Positions 7,493-13,975 of a DNA stretch of 15,080 bases are shown piece after piece (position 1 is the stretch's first letter; each line of letters begins with the position of its first letter). The position numbers and the translations under genes were made by a program. The stretch is from Alphaproteobacteria bacterium. GTDB taxonomy: Bacteria > Pseudomonadota > Alphaproteobacteria > Rhizobiales > Xanthobacteraceae. The notes under the pieces were generated by a model, which saw nothing but the letters and a program-made list of their open reading frames with translations, did no database searches and was not told the DNA's origin. The stretch is taken from assembly GCA_005883115.1 (NCBI GenBank), contig VAZQ01000352.1:1-15080 (forward strand), read 5' to 3'.

Positions 7493-7507
7493 CCCCCAGC
7501 TGGGAGA
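7493..7507. repeat. Short GC-rich palindrome between the two minus-strand genes
   Basis: CCCAGCTGGG (7495-7504) is a perfect 10-bp palindrome within a C-run/G-run context. It could be an operator or the worn remnant of an intergenic repeat. The rest of the gap (7470-7583) holds nothing I can name. Confidence 0.3.
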
Positions 7508-7583
7508 GGAATGAGACCGAGCCCATTTCTGGCGCCGACTCTCTAGTGCCCAGACGTTACGGAAACGCAAACACGCCGGTACC

Positions 7584-8030
7584 TCAGGCCGGCCCGACCG
7601 GCGTGACATCCATGGTGCGGCGGCTGAGCGCGATATTGAACGTGTATCCGCCGAACAGGTCGACCATGGTGATGAAAATGAGCAGAAAGGCTGCCTCCCA
7701 CCGCGGCGCGCTGCCGATCAGGTGCGGCTTGCCGAAAACTGCGATCAGCACCACGGCGAGCGGAAGGAGCGAAGCCATCCCATCGATCACACCCACGAAG
7801 CGGCCGGTGGCCGAGGGCAGCGCGAAGGGAATCGAAATCAACTGAAACGTCAGATAGACCGCCACAACCCAGGCCATGTTGAATCCGAGCCGCTCCGGGG
7901 TGAACAGGCCAATAGTCCCTTCCAGGCTCTTGAACGAGCCGGCCAACCAGAAAAAATATACCTCCCACAAGGCCAGGCCCAACGCGAATAGAATGCTTAG
8001 CCCAGCGATAGATAGACGGCCTTGGCGCAT
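7584..8030 (-). CDS. Unrecognised four-helix inner-membrane protein
   Basis: I do not recognise this 148-residue protein. Hydrophobic segments near residues 7-30, 50-71, 80-99 and 112-135 suggest four membrane helices; the first contains LWEVYFFW. A short polar tail (136-148, SRRTMDV...) probably faces the cytoplasm, since it follows two arginines. No catalytic or binding motif stands out. The ATG at 8030 is preceded by a full AGGAGG (8036-8041) with a 5-bp gap, which decides it over the longer frame starting at 8078. The gene lies upstream of divK on the same strand, separated by 210 bp from the divK start, so joint transcription is possible but not shown. Hydrophobic periodicity and G/C-rich third positions support a real gene. 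Confidence 0.8.
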   Translation of the reverse strand: MRQGRLSIAGLSILFALGLALWEVYFFWLAGSFKSLEGTIGLFTPERLGFNMAWVVAVYLTFQLISIPFALPSATGRFVGVIDGMASLLPLAVVLIAVFGKPHLIGSAPRWEAAFLLIFITMVDLFGGYTFNIALSRRTMDVTPVGPA

Positions 8031-8055
8031 TGTCGCCTCCTTCGAATCGAAACCC

Positions 8056-8093
8056 TCACCTAGCCGAGATGCTGTCACCTAGCCGAGATGCTG
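8056..8093 (-). repeat. Perfect 19-bp tandem duplication upstream of the membrane protein
   Basis: TCACCTAGCCGAGATGCTG (plus-strand reading) occurs at 8056-8074 and again at 8075-8093 without gap or mismatch. It begins 25 bp upstream of the membrane-protein start. Beside it lies the palindrome TTCGA-A-TCGAA (8041-8051), next to the ribosome binding site. Confidence 0.9.
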
Positions 8094-8118
8094 GGCACGC
8101 GTCGAGAACCCGGCCGCG

Positions 8119-8147
8119 CGGATACGATCTTGATTTGTACCGTGCAA
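8119..8147 (-). promoter_or_regulatory. Candidate promoter for the membrane protein
   Basis: On the minus strand TTGCAC (8147-8142) is followed after 17 bp by TATCCG (8124-8119). If real, transcription starts near 8112 and the tandem duplication lies in the transcribed leader. Each hexamer matches the consensus only in part. Confidence 0.3.
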
Positions 8148-8193
8148 CAGGCGTTTTCTCGGCGGCACGCCGACGGGTGTTTCGGAGAATGCC

Positions 8194-8508
8194 ATGGGAG
8201 CTAAACGCGGCCCGATACGGCTCGATGACCAGCAGACGGCAGCCGAAGCGCTCGCCATTGCCGCGCTCACCTTCATCGCCGGCGAGCCCGAGCGGCTCGG
8301 CCGCTTCCTGGCGCTGACGGGAATTGGCCCAGAATCCATCCGCGCGGCGGCCCACGAGCCGCGGTTCCTGCTCGGGGTGCTCGATCATCTCGCTGGCGAG
8401 GAGCCGCTGTTGCTTGCGTTTGCCGCGGAAAACTCAATCGCGCCGAGCGCGGTCATGCAGGCGCGTGATACCATCGCGGGCCGCCCTTCGGAGCGCGACA
8501 CGCCGTGA
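8194..8508 (+). CDS. DUF3572 family protein
   Basis: This 104-residue protein matches what I remember of DUF3572, a small alphaproteobacterial family of unknown function: an N-terminal helix around AEALAIAALTFIAGEPERLGRFL (residues 17-39), then GIGPESIRAAA and a helical LLGVLDHLAGEEPLLLAFA stretch. It is probably soluble and all-helical, with no signal peptide or cysteine motif. The ATG at 8194 has GGAG (8184-8187) upstream. dinB follows after 46 bp on the same strand, so the pair may be one transcript. That neighbourhood is common in related genomes as I remember it and hints at a link to DNA polymerase IV, but no function is known. Confidence 0.85.
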   Translation: MGAKRGPIRLDDQQTAAEALAIAALTFIAGEPERLGRFLALTGIGPESIRAAAHEPRFLLGVLDHLAGEEPLLLAFAAENSIAPSAVMQARDTIAGRPSERDTP

Positions 8509-8544
8509 GGCGTTGTGACAGCGGGCGCGACGCTCGCAACAAGC

Positions 8545-8557
8545 GAGAGGACAATTG
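8545..8557 (+). promoter_or_regulatory. Ribosome binding site fixing the dinB TTG start
   Basis: GAGAGG (8545-8550) lies 4 bp before the TTG at 8555. This decides the rare TTG start, and with it the inclusion of the N-terminal zinc finger. Confidence 0.6.
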
Positions 8558-9814
8558 CCGGGCTTCTGCCGGGATTGCCGCCGCGATGTACCGGAGCAAG
8601 TCGCCCGTTGCTCCGCCTGCGGCTCGCCGCGCCTGTTGCGCCATCCGCAGATCGAGACACTCGCCATCGCTCACGTCGATTGCGACGCCTTCTACGCTAC
8701 CATCGAAAAGCGCGACGATCCTAACCTTGCCGACAAGCCAGTGATCGTGGGGGGCGGTCAGCGCGGCGTCGTGCTCACTGCCTGCTATGTCGCGCGCACG
8801 TTCGGCGTTCGATCAGCCATGCCCATGTTCGAGGCCCGGCGGCTGTGCCCGCAGGCCACGGTGGTGCGGCCCAATATGGACAAATACGCGCGCGTTGGGC
8901 GCGAGGTGCGCGAGCTCATGTTCAAGCTCACGCCGCTGGTCGAGCCGATGTCGATCGACGAGGCCTTCATGGATCTTTCGGGCACGGCGAGGCTGCATGG
9001 GATGTCTCCTGCCAAGGCGCTTGCCGGTTTTGCCGGCGAGGTCGAACACGCGCTCGGCATTACCGTGTCCATCGGGCTCGCGGAGAACAAGTTCTTGGCC
9101 AAGATCGCGTCCGATCTCGACAAGCCACGCGGCTTTGCCGTGCTCGGCGGCGGCGAGGCAGCCGCCTTCCTCGCCCCGCGGCCGGTGACGCTGATCTTCG
9201 GCGTCGGCAAGATCGCCCAGCAGCGCCTTTCCCGCGACGGGCTGCGCAGCATCGGCGATCTGCAGCGCGCCGGAGAGAAAGACTTGCGGCGCCGCTACGG
9301 GGCCGAGGGCGCGCGGCTGTTTCGGCTGGCGCACGGGCTCGATAACCGGCCGGTCCAGGCCGAGCGCGAGGCTAAAAGCATTTCGGCCGAAACCACGTTC
9401 GATCGCGACATCGCCGATTTCCGCCTGCTCGAGCTGCGGCTGTGGCGCCTCGCGGAGAAAGTCTCCTGGCGGCTCAAAGGCAACGGGCTCGCCGGCTCGA
9501 CCGTGACGCTGAAGCTCAAGAGCGCCGACTTCCGCCTCCGCACCCGGGCGCAGTCGCACGCGCATCCGACCCAGCTCGCGTCGCGCATCTTCGCGGTCGG
9601 GCGCGAGCTGCTCGCGCGCGAGACCGACGGCACAATGTTTCGGCTCATCGGCATCGGGGTATCGGGCCTGTGCGACGCCGATGGGGCCGATTTCGCCGAT
9701 CTCATCGACCGTCGCAGCGCTGGGGCCGAGCAGGCGATGGACCGCTTACGTGAGAGGTTCGGCGAGGAAGCGGTGGTCAAGGGGCTTGCGCTCGAGGGTG
9801 ACGATGAGGAATGA
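8555..9814 (+). CDS. dinB: DNA polymerase IV with N-terminal zinc finger
   Basis: DinB is a Y-family polymerase that copies past damaged bases with low fidelity. The 419-residue protein starts with a four-cysteine motif, Cys5-x2-Cys8 and Cys19-x2-Cys22, likely a zinc ribbon. The polymerase follows: HVDCDAFY (40-47) with catalytic Asp42 and probable steric-gate Tyr47, and SIDEAF (133-138) with catalytic Asp135 and Glu136. The ISIGLAENKFLAKIASDLDKP-type palm motif follows, then helix-hairpin-helix (FGVGKIAQQRL) and little-finger domains. The C-terminus ends without the usual QxxLxL clamp-binding motif that E. coli DinB has. The TTG at 8555 is chosen because of the upstream GAGAGG and the intact zinc motif. 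No GTTC-N7-GTTC LexA box is visible upstream of this gene or of the DUF3572 gene, so SOS control is not evident here. Confidence 0.95.
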   Translation: MPGFCRDCRRDVPEQVARCSACGSPRLLRHPQIETLAIAHVDCDAFYATIEKRDDPNLADKPVIVGGGQRGVVLTACYVARTFGVRSAMPMFEARRLCPQATVVRPNMDKYARVGREVRELMFKLTPLVEPMSIDEAFMDLSGTARLHGMSPAKALAGFAGEVEHALGITVSIGLAENKFLAKIASDLDKPRGFAVLGGGEAAAFLAPRPVTLIFGVGKIAQQRLSRDGLRSIGDLQRAGEKDLRRRYGAEGARLFRLAHGLDNRPVQAEREAKSISAETTFDRDIADFRLLELRLWRLAEKVSWRLKGNGLAGSTVTLKLKSADFRLRTRAQSHAHPTQLASRIFAVGRELLARETDGTMFRLIGIGVSGLCDADGADFADLIDRRSAGAEQAMDRLRERFGEEAVVKGLALEGDDEE

Positions 9815-9882
9815 GCTAGCCCGCTGGACGAATGCGGCGCGCGAGTTGTTAGACTTCGGTCAATCTAGTGACAAACGAAGCC

Positions 9883-9897
9883 GGAGGATCGACGATG
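9883..9897 (+). promoter_or_regulatory. Ribosome binding site of the binding-protein gene
   Basis: GGAGG (9883-9887) lies 7 bp before the ATG at 9895. It favours that start over an in-frame GTG at 9868 and places the signal peptide at the true N-terminus. Confidence 0.75.
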
Positions 9898-10881
9898 CGA
9901 TCAACGCTTAGGATCGGCGTCCTCGCCTGCGCCGCGATGGTGGGAACAATGAATGCGGCATCGGCCCAGACGCCGTTGAAGGTCATCGTCTTCCCCGGCC
10001 TGTCCAACTTCTCGATTTTCGCAGCCCAGCACAAAAATCTGTTTGCCAAGCCCGGCATCGACATCGAGCTCACCAATACGCCGAACTCCGACGTGATGCG
10101 TTACGGGCTGGCCCAAGGCGATTATCAGATCGCCCAGGGAGGGGTCGACAACGCGGTGGCAATGGTCGAACTCGCCAAGGCGGACGCGATTATCGTGACT
10201 GGCGGCGACAACGGCTACAACCGCATCTTCGTGCAACCAGAGATCAATTCCTTGGCCGATCTTCGCGGCAAAACGGTCGTGGTCGATGCCCCAAATACTG
10301 CCTTCGGCCTGCTGCTGTACAAAGCGCTCAAAGACAACGGGCTCAACAAAGGCGACTACGCGGTCAAACCAGTGGGCGCGACGACGGCGCGGCTCGAGGC
10401 CATGACCAAGGATAAGGCTAACGCCATGGCCGCGGTCATCAATCCGCCGTTCACCTTCCGTGCGAGGGAGGCCGGATTGAAGGATATGGGCCCCGCCACG
10501 AAGACGATTGGTGCCTATCAGTCCGACGGCGCATTCGTGATGCGGGACTGGGCGAAGGCCAATAGTGATGCGCTCGTGCGGTATATCAGCGCGTATGTGG
10601 AAGGCCGTCGCTGGGCGCTCGATCCCGCCAACAAGGAGGAAGCAATCGCGCTTCTTGCGGAACGCCTCAAGCTCACGCCGCAGCTCGCGGCACAAGCCTA
10701 TGCGGTGGCGACCGATCCGGTCGAAGGCATGGCAAAAGACGCGAAATTCGATATGGAAGGCTTCAAGAACACGCTAAAGCTGCGCGCCGAAATCGAGGGA
10801 CAATGGGGCGGCACGCCGCCGTCACCCGAAAAATATATCGACCTGTCATATTACGATCGGGCGATGGCGGGCATCCGATAA
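9895..10881 (+). CDS. ABC transporter periplasmic binding protein, SsuA/NMT1 type
   Basis: This 328-residue protein has a Sec signal peptide (about residues 1-24, cleavage after AASA before QTP). The mature part has the type-2 periplasmic binding fold of the SsuA/TauA/THI5-like family: LKVIVFPGLSNFSIFAAQ, then GDYQIAQGGVDNAVAMVELA, then LADLRGKTVVVDAPNTAFG, with a C-terminal helical region. Family members bind sulfonates, nitrate, pyrimidine-like or other small organic ligands for import; this ligand cannot be read from sequence. No permease or ATPase gene is in the window, so it is an orphan component here and must work with proteins encoded elsewhere, or act as a sensor. The gene stands 80 bp after dinB and 137 bp before the SPW gene. 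Confidence 0.9.
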   Translation: MRSTLRIGVLACAAMVGTMNAASAQTPLKVIVFPGLSNFSIFAAQHKNLFAKPGIDIELTNTPNSDVMRYGLAQGDYQIAQGGVDNAVAMVELAKADAIIVTGGDNGYNRIFVQPEINSLADLRGKTVVVDAPNTAFGLLLYKALKDNGLNKGDYAVKPVGATTARLEAMTKDKANAMAAVINPPFTFRAREAGLKDMGPATKTIGAYQSDGAFVMRDWAKANSDALVRYISAYVEGRRWALDPANKEEAIALLAERLKLTPQLAAQAYAVATDPVEGMAKDAKFDMEGFKNTLKLRAEIEGQWGGTPPSPEKYIDLSYYDRAMAGIR

Positions 10882-10952
10882 TGGACGCTATTGATCGATG
10901 CGCTGCGGCCGTTGGTAATCGAGGTTCTTTTCCGCACTGCACAAAGGGTGGC

Positions 10953-10981
10953 TTGAAACAAAATTCCCTTTTACCAATTAT
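10953..10981 (+). promoter_or_regulatory. Candidate promoter of the SPW gene
   Basis: TTGAAA (10953-10958) is followed after 17 bp by AATTAT (10976-10981), in an A+T-rich stretch unusual for this window. Transcription would start near 10988, about 30 bp before the start codon. Confidence 0.4.
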
Positions 10982-11003
10982 CAAAAACGGGGTCGGCCTT
11001 CGT

Positions 11004-11021
11004 AAAGGGAGGTCAACCATG
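11004..11021 (+). promoter_or_regulatory. Strong ribosome binding site of the SPW gene
   Basis: AAAGGGAGG (11004-11012) lies 6 bp before the ATG at 11019 and fixes that start within a much longer open frame. TCCCTTT at 10965-10971 can pair with the first seven bases and mask it. It can also pair in part with AAAGGG at 10943-10948, so two exclusive folds are possible. Confidence 0.6.
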
Positions 11022-11378
11022 ATGCAGAAATGGAGAAATGAGTCGTTCGTCGACGTGGTCAACTTGATCCTCGGCGCATGGCTGTTCGCGACGCCGTGGT
11101 TCTACGGCTTCGCCAGCGGTGCAGCCGGTTGGAACGCCTGGATCATGGGCGGGTTGATCGCGCTGCTTGCGATCGCAGCGCTCGCCGCCTTCGCGGAATG
11201 GGAGGAGTGGATTAATCTACTGCTCGGCCTGTGGGTGCTTGTCGCGCCCTGGGCGCTCGGTTTCGCGGGGAATGTGGGCGCTATGGGCAACCATGTCGCC
11301 GTCGGAATCGTGGTGGCGGCGCTGGCCGCAATCGAACTGTGGCTGGTGCATCGCAAGCCGCCGCACGTCCACGCCTGA
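11019..11378 (+). CDS. SPW-repeat inner-membrane protein
   Basis: This 119-residue membrane protein has two SPW repeats (PF03779). Each is a helix pair with a signature near LGAWLFATPWFYGF (residues 18-31) and LGLWVLVAPWALGF (69-82). The serine of the SPW name is Thr or Ala here (TPW 25-27, APW 77-79). Four membrane helices are expected at about 13-31, 38-58, 65-83 and 90-110, with a short histidine-containing tail. The family's function is not established. A strong ribosome site at 11004-11012 sets the start at 11019, although the frame is open from 10803. A second ATG follows directly and could also be used. The gene ends just before a strong hairpin and faces eipB on the other strand. Confidence 0.88.
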   Translation: MMQKWRNESFVDVVNLILGAWLFATPWFYGFASGAAGWNAWIMGGLIALLAIAALAAFAEWEEWINLLLGLWVLVAPWALGFAGNVGAMGNHVAVGIVVAALAAIELWLVHRKPPHVHA

Positions 11379-11396
11379 ACGGCCGCGGACTCAAGC

Positions 11397-11424
11397 GAGA
11401 GGGCCGGCGCACGCCGGCCCTCTC
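11397..11424. terminator. Strong hairpin between convergent SPW gene and eipB
   Basis: GAGAGGGCCGGCG (11397-11409) and CGCCGGCCCTCTC (11412-11424) form a perfect 13-bp inverted repeat around CA. It lies 18 bp after the SPW stop and 37 bp from the eipB stop. The position suggests a terminator serving both strands, although neither side has a T run. Confidence 0.75.
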
Positions 11425-11461
11425 AACGCGTGATGAGCTTCGCCGATGCTCAAGCATGCCG

Positions 11462-12310
11462 TCACTTGCAGGGGGTGCTGTTCTTGAGCTCGATTGAGGT
11501 CAGTTCGCCGCTGATCGCGAAGTCGTTGTAATCGAGCATCAGCGCGCGCGAGATGCCGTTCTCGTAGACTTCGAACCTGATCGAATAGACCGGCGCCTGG
11601 TCATCCCTGCCGGTTCTATCGAAATAGCTCACCGTGACGGGCCAACGCTTGAGCCCGGCAAGTGCCGGCTCACGCGCCGCCGCATCGGCCGGCACGCGCT
11701 CGTCCGGCGCGATCGCGGGGCCGATCACGGTGAGCGTGTTGTACACCTTCTCGCCTTTTTCCGAGCCGTCATAGACCGGAAGCTCCAGGATATTCTTGTC
11801 TTCGCGCGCGGCCTCGATGATGCGCCGCATGTGATCGGTCGGGAACACCGCCCCCGCCGCGACGTCGAACGTCTTGGCAGCAGGCTGGGTCAGGCTGACC
11901 GCAACATTGTCGCGCTGGCGCTCGGCTTGGCCGTCGACGGTATCAATCAGCGTCTCATTCACGTAGTTCTGCGACTTGAAGATGAACTTCTTGGCGGCGC
12001 CGTCTTCCCAAGTGGTCGAGCGCAGGTCGCTGAGGGTAACCTTGCCCTCCCCGTTGTCGAGTTCCGAGACCTGACGGAATTGCAGCGCGTACCCGTCGCA
12101 GGAATTGCCGGAGAAGTCGTAGAGGATTCGCCCGCGCGCGGCCACCGCGGGGGAGTTGCCGCGCGTATGCGCGAGCTTGAGCTCATAGATCGCGCGATGG
12201 GACGCGAGTTCGCCTCCCGGCGTCAACGCCGCCACGCGCTGCGCGCCGGACACACCGATCACAGCCGCCGTCAGCAGAAGGCCCAGCATCGACCTACCGA
12301 AGATCGTCAT
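11462..12310 (-). CDS. eipB: EipB-family periplasmic envelope protein (DUF1849)
   Basis: EipB is a periplasmic beta-spiral protein needed for cell-envelope integrity in Brucella. This 282-residue protein has a signal peptide (hydrophobic core about residues 8-20, cleavage probably near AQRVAA, 23-28). The mature start is typical: LASHRAIYELKLAHTR (35-50), followed by GRILYDFSGNSCDGYALQFRQ (60-80). Two cysteines, Cys71 and Cys281 in the C-terminal STPCK, match in position the disulfide reported for Brucella EipB. The length is also right. The ATG at 12310 follows GGAGG (12320-12324) by 9 bp; the frame is open back to 12601 but only this start gives a clean signal peptide. It is divergent from the RidA-family gene across a 320-bp region. 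Confidence 0.93.
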   Translation of the reverse strand: MTIFGRSMLGLLLTAAVIGVSGAQRVAALTPGGELASHRAIYELKLAHTRGNSPAVAARGRILYDFSGNSCDGYALQFRQVSELDNGEGKVTLSDLRSTTWEDGAAKKFIFKSQNYVNETLIDTVDGQAERQRDNVAVSLTQPAAKTFDVAAGAVFPTDHMRRIIEAAREDKNILELPVYDGSEKGEKVYNTLTVIGPAIAPDERVPADAAAREPALAGLKRWPVTVSYFDRTGRDDQAPVYSIRFEVYENGISRALMLDYNDFAISGELTSIELKNSTPCK

Positions 12311-12630
12311 TGCAATCCGCCTCCACACGGCTTGCGGCGCAACATAAGGATGCCGTTCGCCTCCTGCAACCATATGTCCCGAATACGGTGCGGCGCCATC
12401 GGGCGTCGAAGACGCGCGTAAACGCGCTGATGGCGGTGCACCGCTCATCCGGACCGCCACGACGTGGCGATGCCGGGTCTGCGGCGCATCACCATAATGT
12501 GAGAACACGGGCCTAACGCCCTTAGGTGCTGCGCTGCGCCCGGGACACGCCCGCGATGCGCGGGCGTGGCTTGCATGCACGCGGCCAATCGGCCAAGACA
12601 AGCGATCCGAGAAACGCGCAGGAGGACGTC
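12311..12630. other. Divergent region between eipB and the RidA-family gene
   Basis: This 320-bp stretch must hold promoters for both flanking genes, but I see no strong sigma-70 pair on either strand. It contains the inverted repeat GCGCGT-AA-ACGCGC (12414-12427), a possible operator, and a strong hairpin at 12546-12568. Open frames running through it are extensions of the flanking genes and look non-coding. Confidence 0.45.
12546..12568 (+). repeat. Strong hairpin in the leader of the RidA-family gene
   Basis: CACGCCCGCG (12546-12555) and CGCGGGCGTG (12559-12568) form a perfect 10-bp inverted repeat around ATG. It lies 62 bp before the start codon and has no T run. It could be an operator, an RNA structure in the leader, or a terminator for an unseen upstream transcript. 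TGCATGCA, another palindrome, follows at 12572-12579. Confidence 0.55.
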
Positions 12631-13098
12631 ATGGCCGGAGCCGTCGACAAAAAGCTTGGCGAACTCGGCATTGCGCTGCCCACGCCGGCAAGCCCCGTCG
12701 CCAACTACATTCCATTCGTGCGCGCCGGCGCGATGCTGTTCGTCTCGGGTCAGATTTGCCTCGATGCAGGCGGCAAGCTCATCGCCAAAGGTAAGCTCGG
12801 CAAAAGCGTATCACTGGAGGACGGCCAAAAAGCGGCACGCGCCTGCGCAATCAACGTGCTGGCACAGGTCAAGGCGGCGCTCGGCGATCTCGACAAAGTC
12901 AAGCAAGTGATCCGCTTGGGCGGCTTCATCAATTCCGACCCGGCCTTTCTGGACGGCCCCAAGGTGATGAATGGTGCCTCTGACCTTATGGTGGCGGTGT
13001 TCGGCGACAAGGGCCGGCATGCACGAACCACGGTTGGCGTCGCCGTGCTGCCAGCGGATGCCGCGGTCGAGGTTGAAGGCGTGTTCGAGGTCGCCTGA
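12631..13098 (+). CDS. RidA/YjgF-family protein, long type
   Basis: RidA proteins remove reactive enamine/imine intermediates made by PLP enzymes; not every subgroup has this activity. This 155-residue protein belongs to the longer branch (PF14588-like) with an N-terminal helix KKLGELGIALPTPASPVANY (7-26). Conserved features include LFVSGQI (36-42), GDLDKV (85-90), and GRHARTTVGVAVLP (128-141). Arg132 aligns with the catalytic arginine of E. coli RidA, and acidic EVEG (147-150) lies near the expected glutamate. The ATG at 12631 is preceded by AGGAGG (12620-12625). The next gene starts 14 bp after the stop, so the two are very likely one operon. Confidence 0.9.
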   Translation: MAGAVDKKLGELGIALPTPASPVANYIPFVRAGAMLFVSGQICLDAGGKLIAKGKLGKSVSLEDGQKAARACAINVLAQVKAALGDLDKVKQVIRLGGFINSDPAFLDGPKVMNGASDLMVAVFGDKGRHARTTVGVAVLPADAAVEVEGVFEVA

Positions 13099-13112
13099 CG
13101 CGCTCTCTCGTA

Positions 13113-13847
13113 ATGGCCGATCTCGATTGGCTGATCACAAGGCCGCTCGCGCATCGGGGTCTGCACGATGAGCAAAACGGCATCATGGAGAACACGCTCT
13201 CGGCATTCGCGGCCGCAGTCGCCGCGCGCTACGGCATCGAATGCGACTTGCAGATCAGCAGCGACGGCGAGGCCATGGTTTACCACGATGACGTGCTCGG
13301 GCGGCTGAGCGACGGCAAAGGCCGCCTCGATGCCTTGACCGCCGCCGAGCTCAAGCGCGTCGCCTTCAAGGGAACCGCCGATCGCATGATGACGCTCGGC
13401 GAATTGTGCGACTTCGTGGCCGGCCGGGTGACGCTGCTGCTCGAATTGAAGAGCTCTCTCGCCAGCGATCGGCGGCTTGCCACGCGCGCCGCCAAAGTGC
13501 TCTCCGGCTATGGCGGACAGGCCGCGGTGATGTCGTTCGATCCGGCGCTGATCGCCGATCTGCGCTCGATGGCACCGCGTTTGACGCACGGGATTGCCGT
13601 GCGAAACCCCGCATGGGCAGAGATTGCGGCCACGCCCAGACGCGCGCTCGCCGGTCTCCTCCAAGCGCTGCGGGCGCGGCCGCAATTCCTTGCGTATTCG
13701 ATTGCCAACCTGCCCGCACCGCTGCCCACCCTCGCGCGAACCCTGTTCGGCCTTCCGCTCCTCGCCTGGACCGTGCGCAGCACGGATGACCAGCGCAAGG
13801 CGGCACGCTATGCCGACCAAATGATCTTCGAGGGATTTCGGCCGTAA
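13113..13847 (+). CDS. Glycerophosphodiester phosphodiesterase, cytoplasmic
   Basis: GDPD enzymes cleave glycerophosphodiesters to glycerol 3-phosphate and an alcohol. The 244-residue protein has the whole active site: HRG at 14-16 (His14, Arg15), ENT at 26-28, IECDLQISSDG with Glu43 and Asp45, YHDD with catalytic His58, and LELKS with Glu111 and Lys113. LAWTV near residue 216 is the usual C-terminal tryptophan strand. There is no signal peptide, so it acts inside the cell, like UgpQ, probably in phospholipid-headgroup recycling. The ATG at 13113 has no clear Shine-Dalgarno sequence; coupling to the RidA-family gene 14 bp upstream may supply ribosomes. Confidence 0.93.
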   Translation: MADLDWLITRPLAHRGLHDEQNGIMENTLSAFAAAVAARYGIECDLQISSDGEAMVYHDDVLGRLSDGKGRLDALTAAELKRVAFKGTADRMMTLGELCDFVAGRVTLLLELKSSLASDRRLATRAAKVLSGYGGQAAVMSFDPALIADLRSMAPRLTHGIAVRNPAWAEIAATPRRALAGLLQALRARPQFLAYSIANLPAPLPTLARTLFGLPLLAWTVRSTDDQRKAARYADQMIFEGFRP

Positions 13848-13871
13848 ACTCGCGTGGCGACGTCCGAGACA

Positions 13872-13975
13872 AGGCCCATGATCGAAATCACAGGCGTCAA
13901 CTCAAGCACCGTGCTTCGCTGCCGCTCGCGCTGCACCGCATCCGGGACACATATTAAATTAGGCCCATGATCGAA
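13872..13975 (+). repeat. 15-bp direct repeat spanning two start codons
   Basis: AGGCCCATGATCGAA occurs at 13872-13886 and at 13961-13975. The second copy contains the start codon and first codons of the FemAB-like gene. The first contains the start of a 30-codon frame that ends on that gene's start. The encoded openings also resemble each other (MIEITGVNS and MIELTLRVVNS), suggesting duplication of the start region. Confidence 0.85.
13878..13970 (+). CDS. Possible 30-codon upstream frame coupled to the next gene
   Basis: A short open frame runs from ATG 13878 and encodes 30 residues, opening MIEITGVNSSTVLR and then rich in Arg, Ser and Cys. Its TGA overlaps the next gene's ATG as ATGA (13967-13970). 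It has only a weak AAGG upstream. It could be a translated leader coupled to the next gene, or the broken remnant of a duplicated N-terminus. I cannot show that it is translated. Confidence 0.25.
   Translation: MIEITGVNSSTVLRCRSRCTASGTHIKLGP

Noticed and set aside
7543..7968. A second minus-strand frame over the membrane-protein gene
   Set aside because: It lacks a ribosome site and its residues show no membrane periodicity; the overlapping 148-residue frame has both.
8031..8554. A LexA (SOS) box before the DUF3572 gene or dinB
   Set aside because: No GTTC-N7-GTTC or GAAC-N7-GAAC pattern is present.
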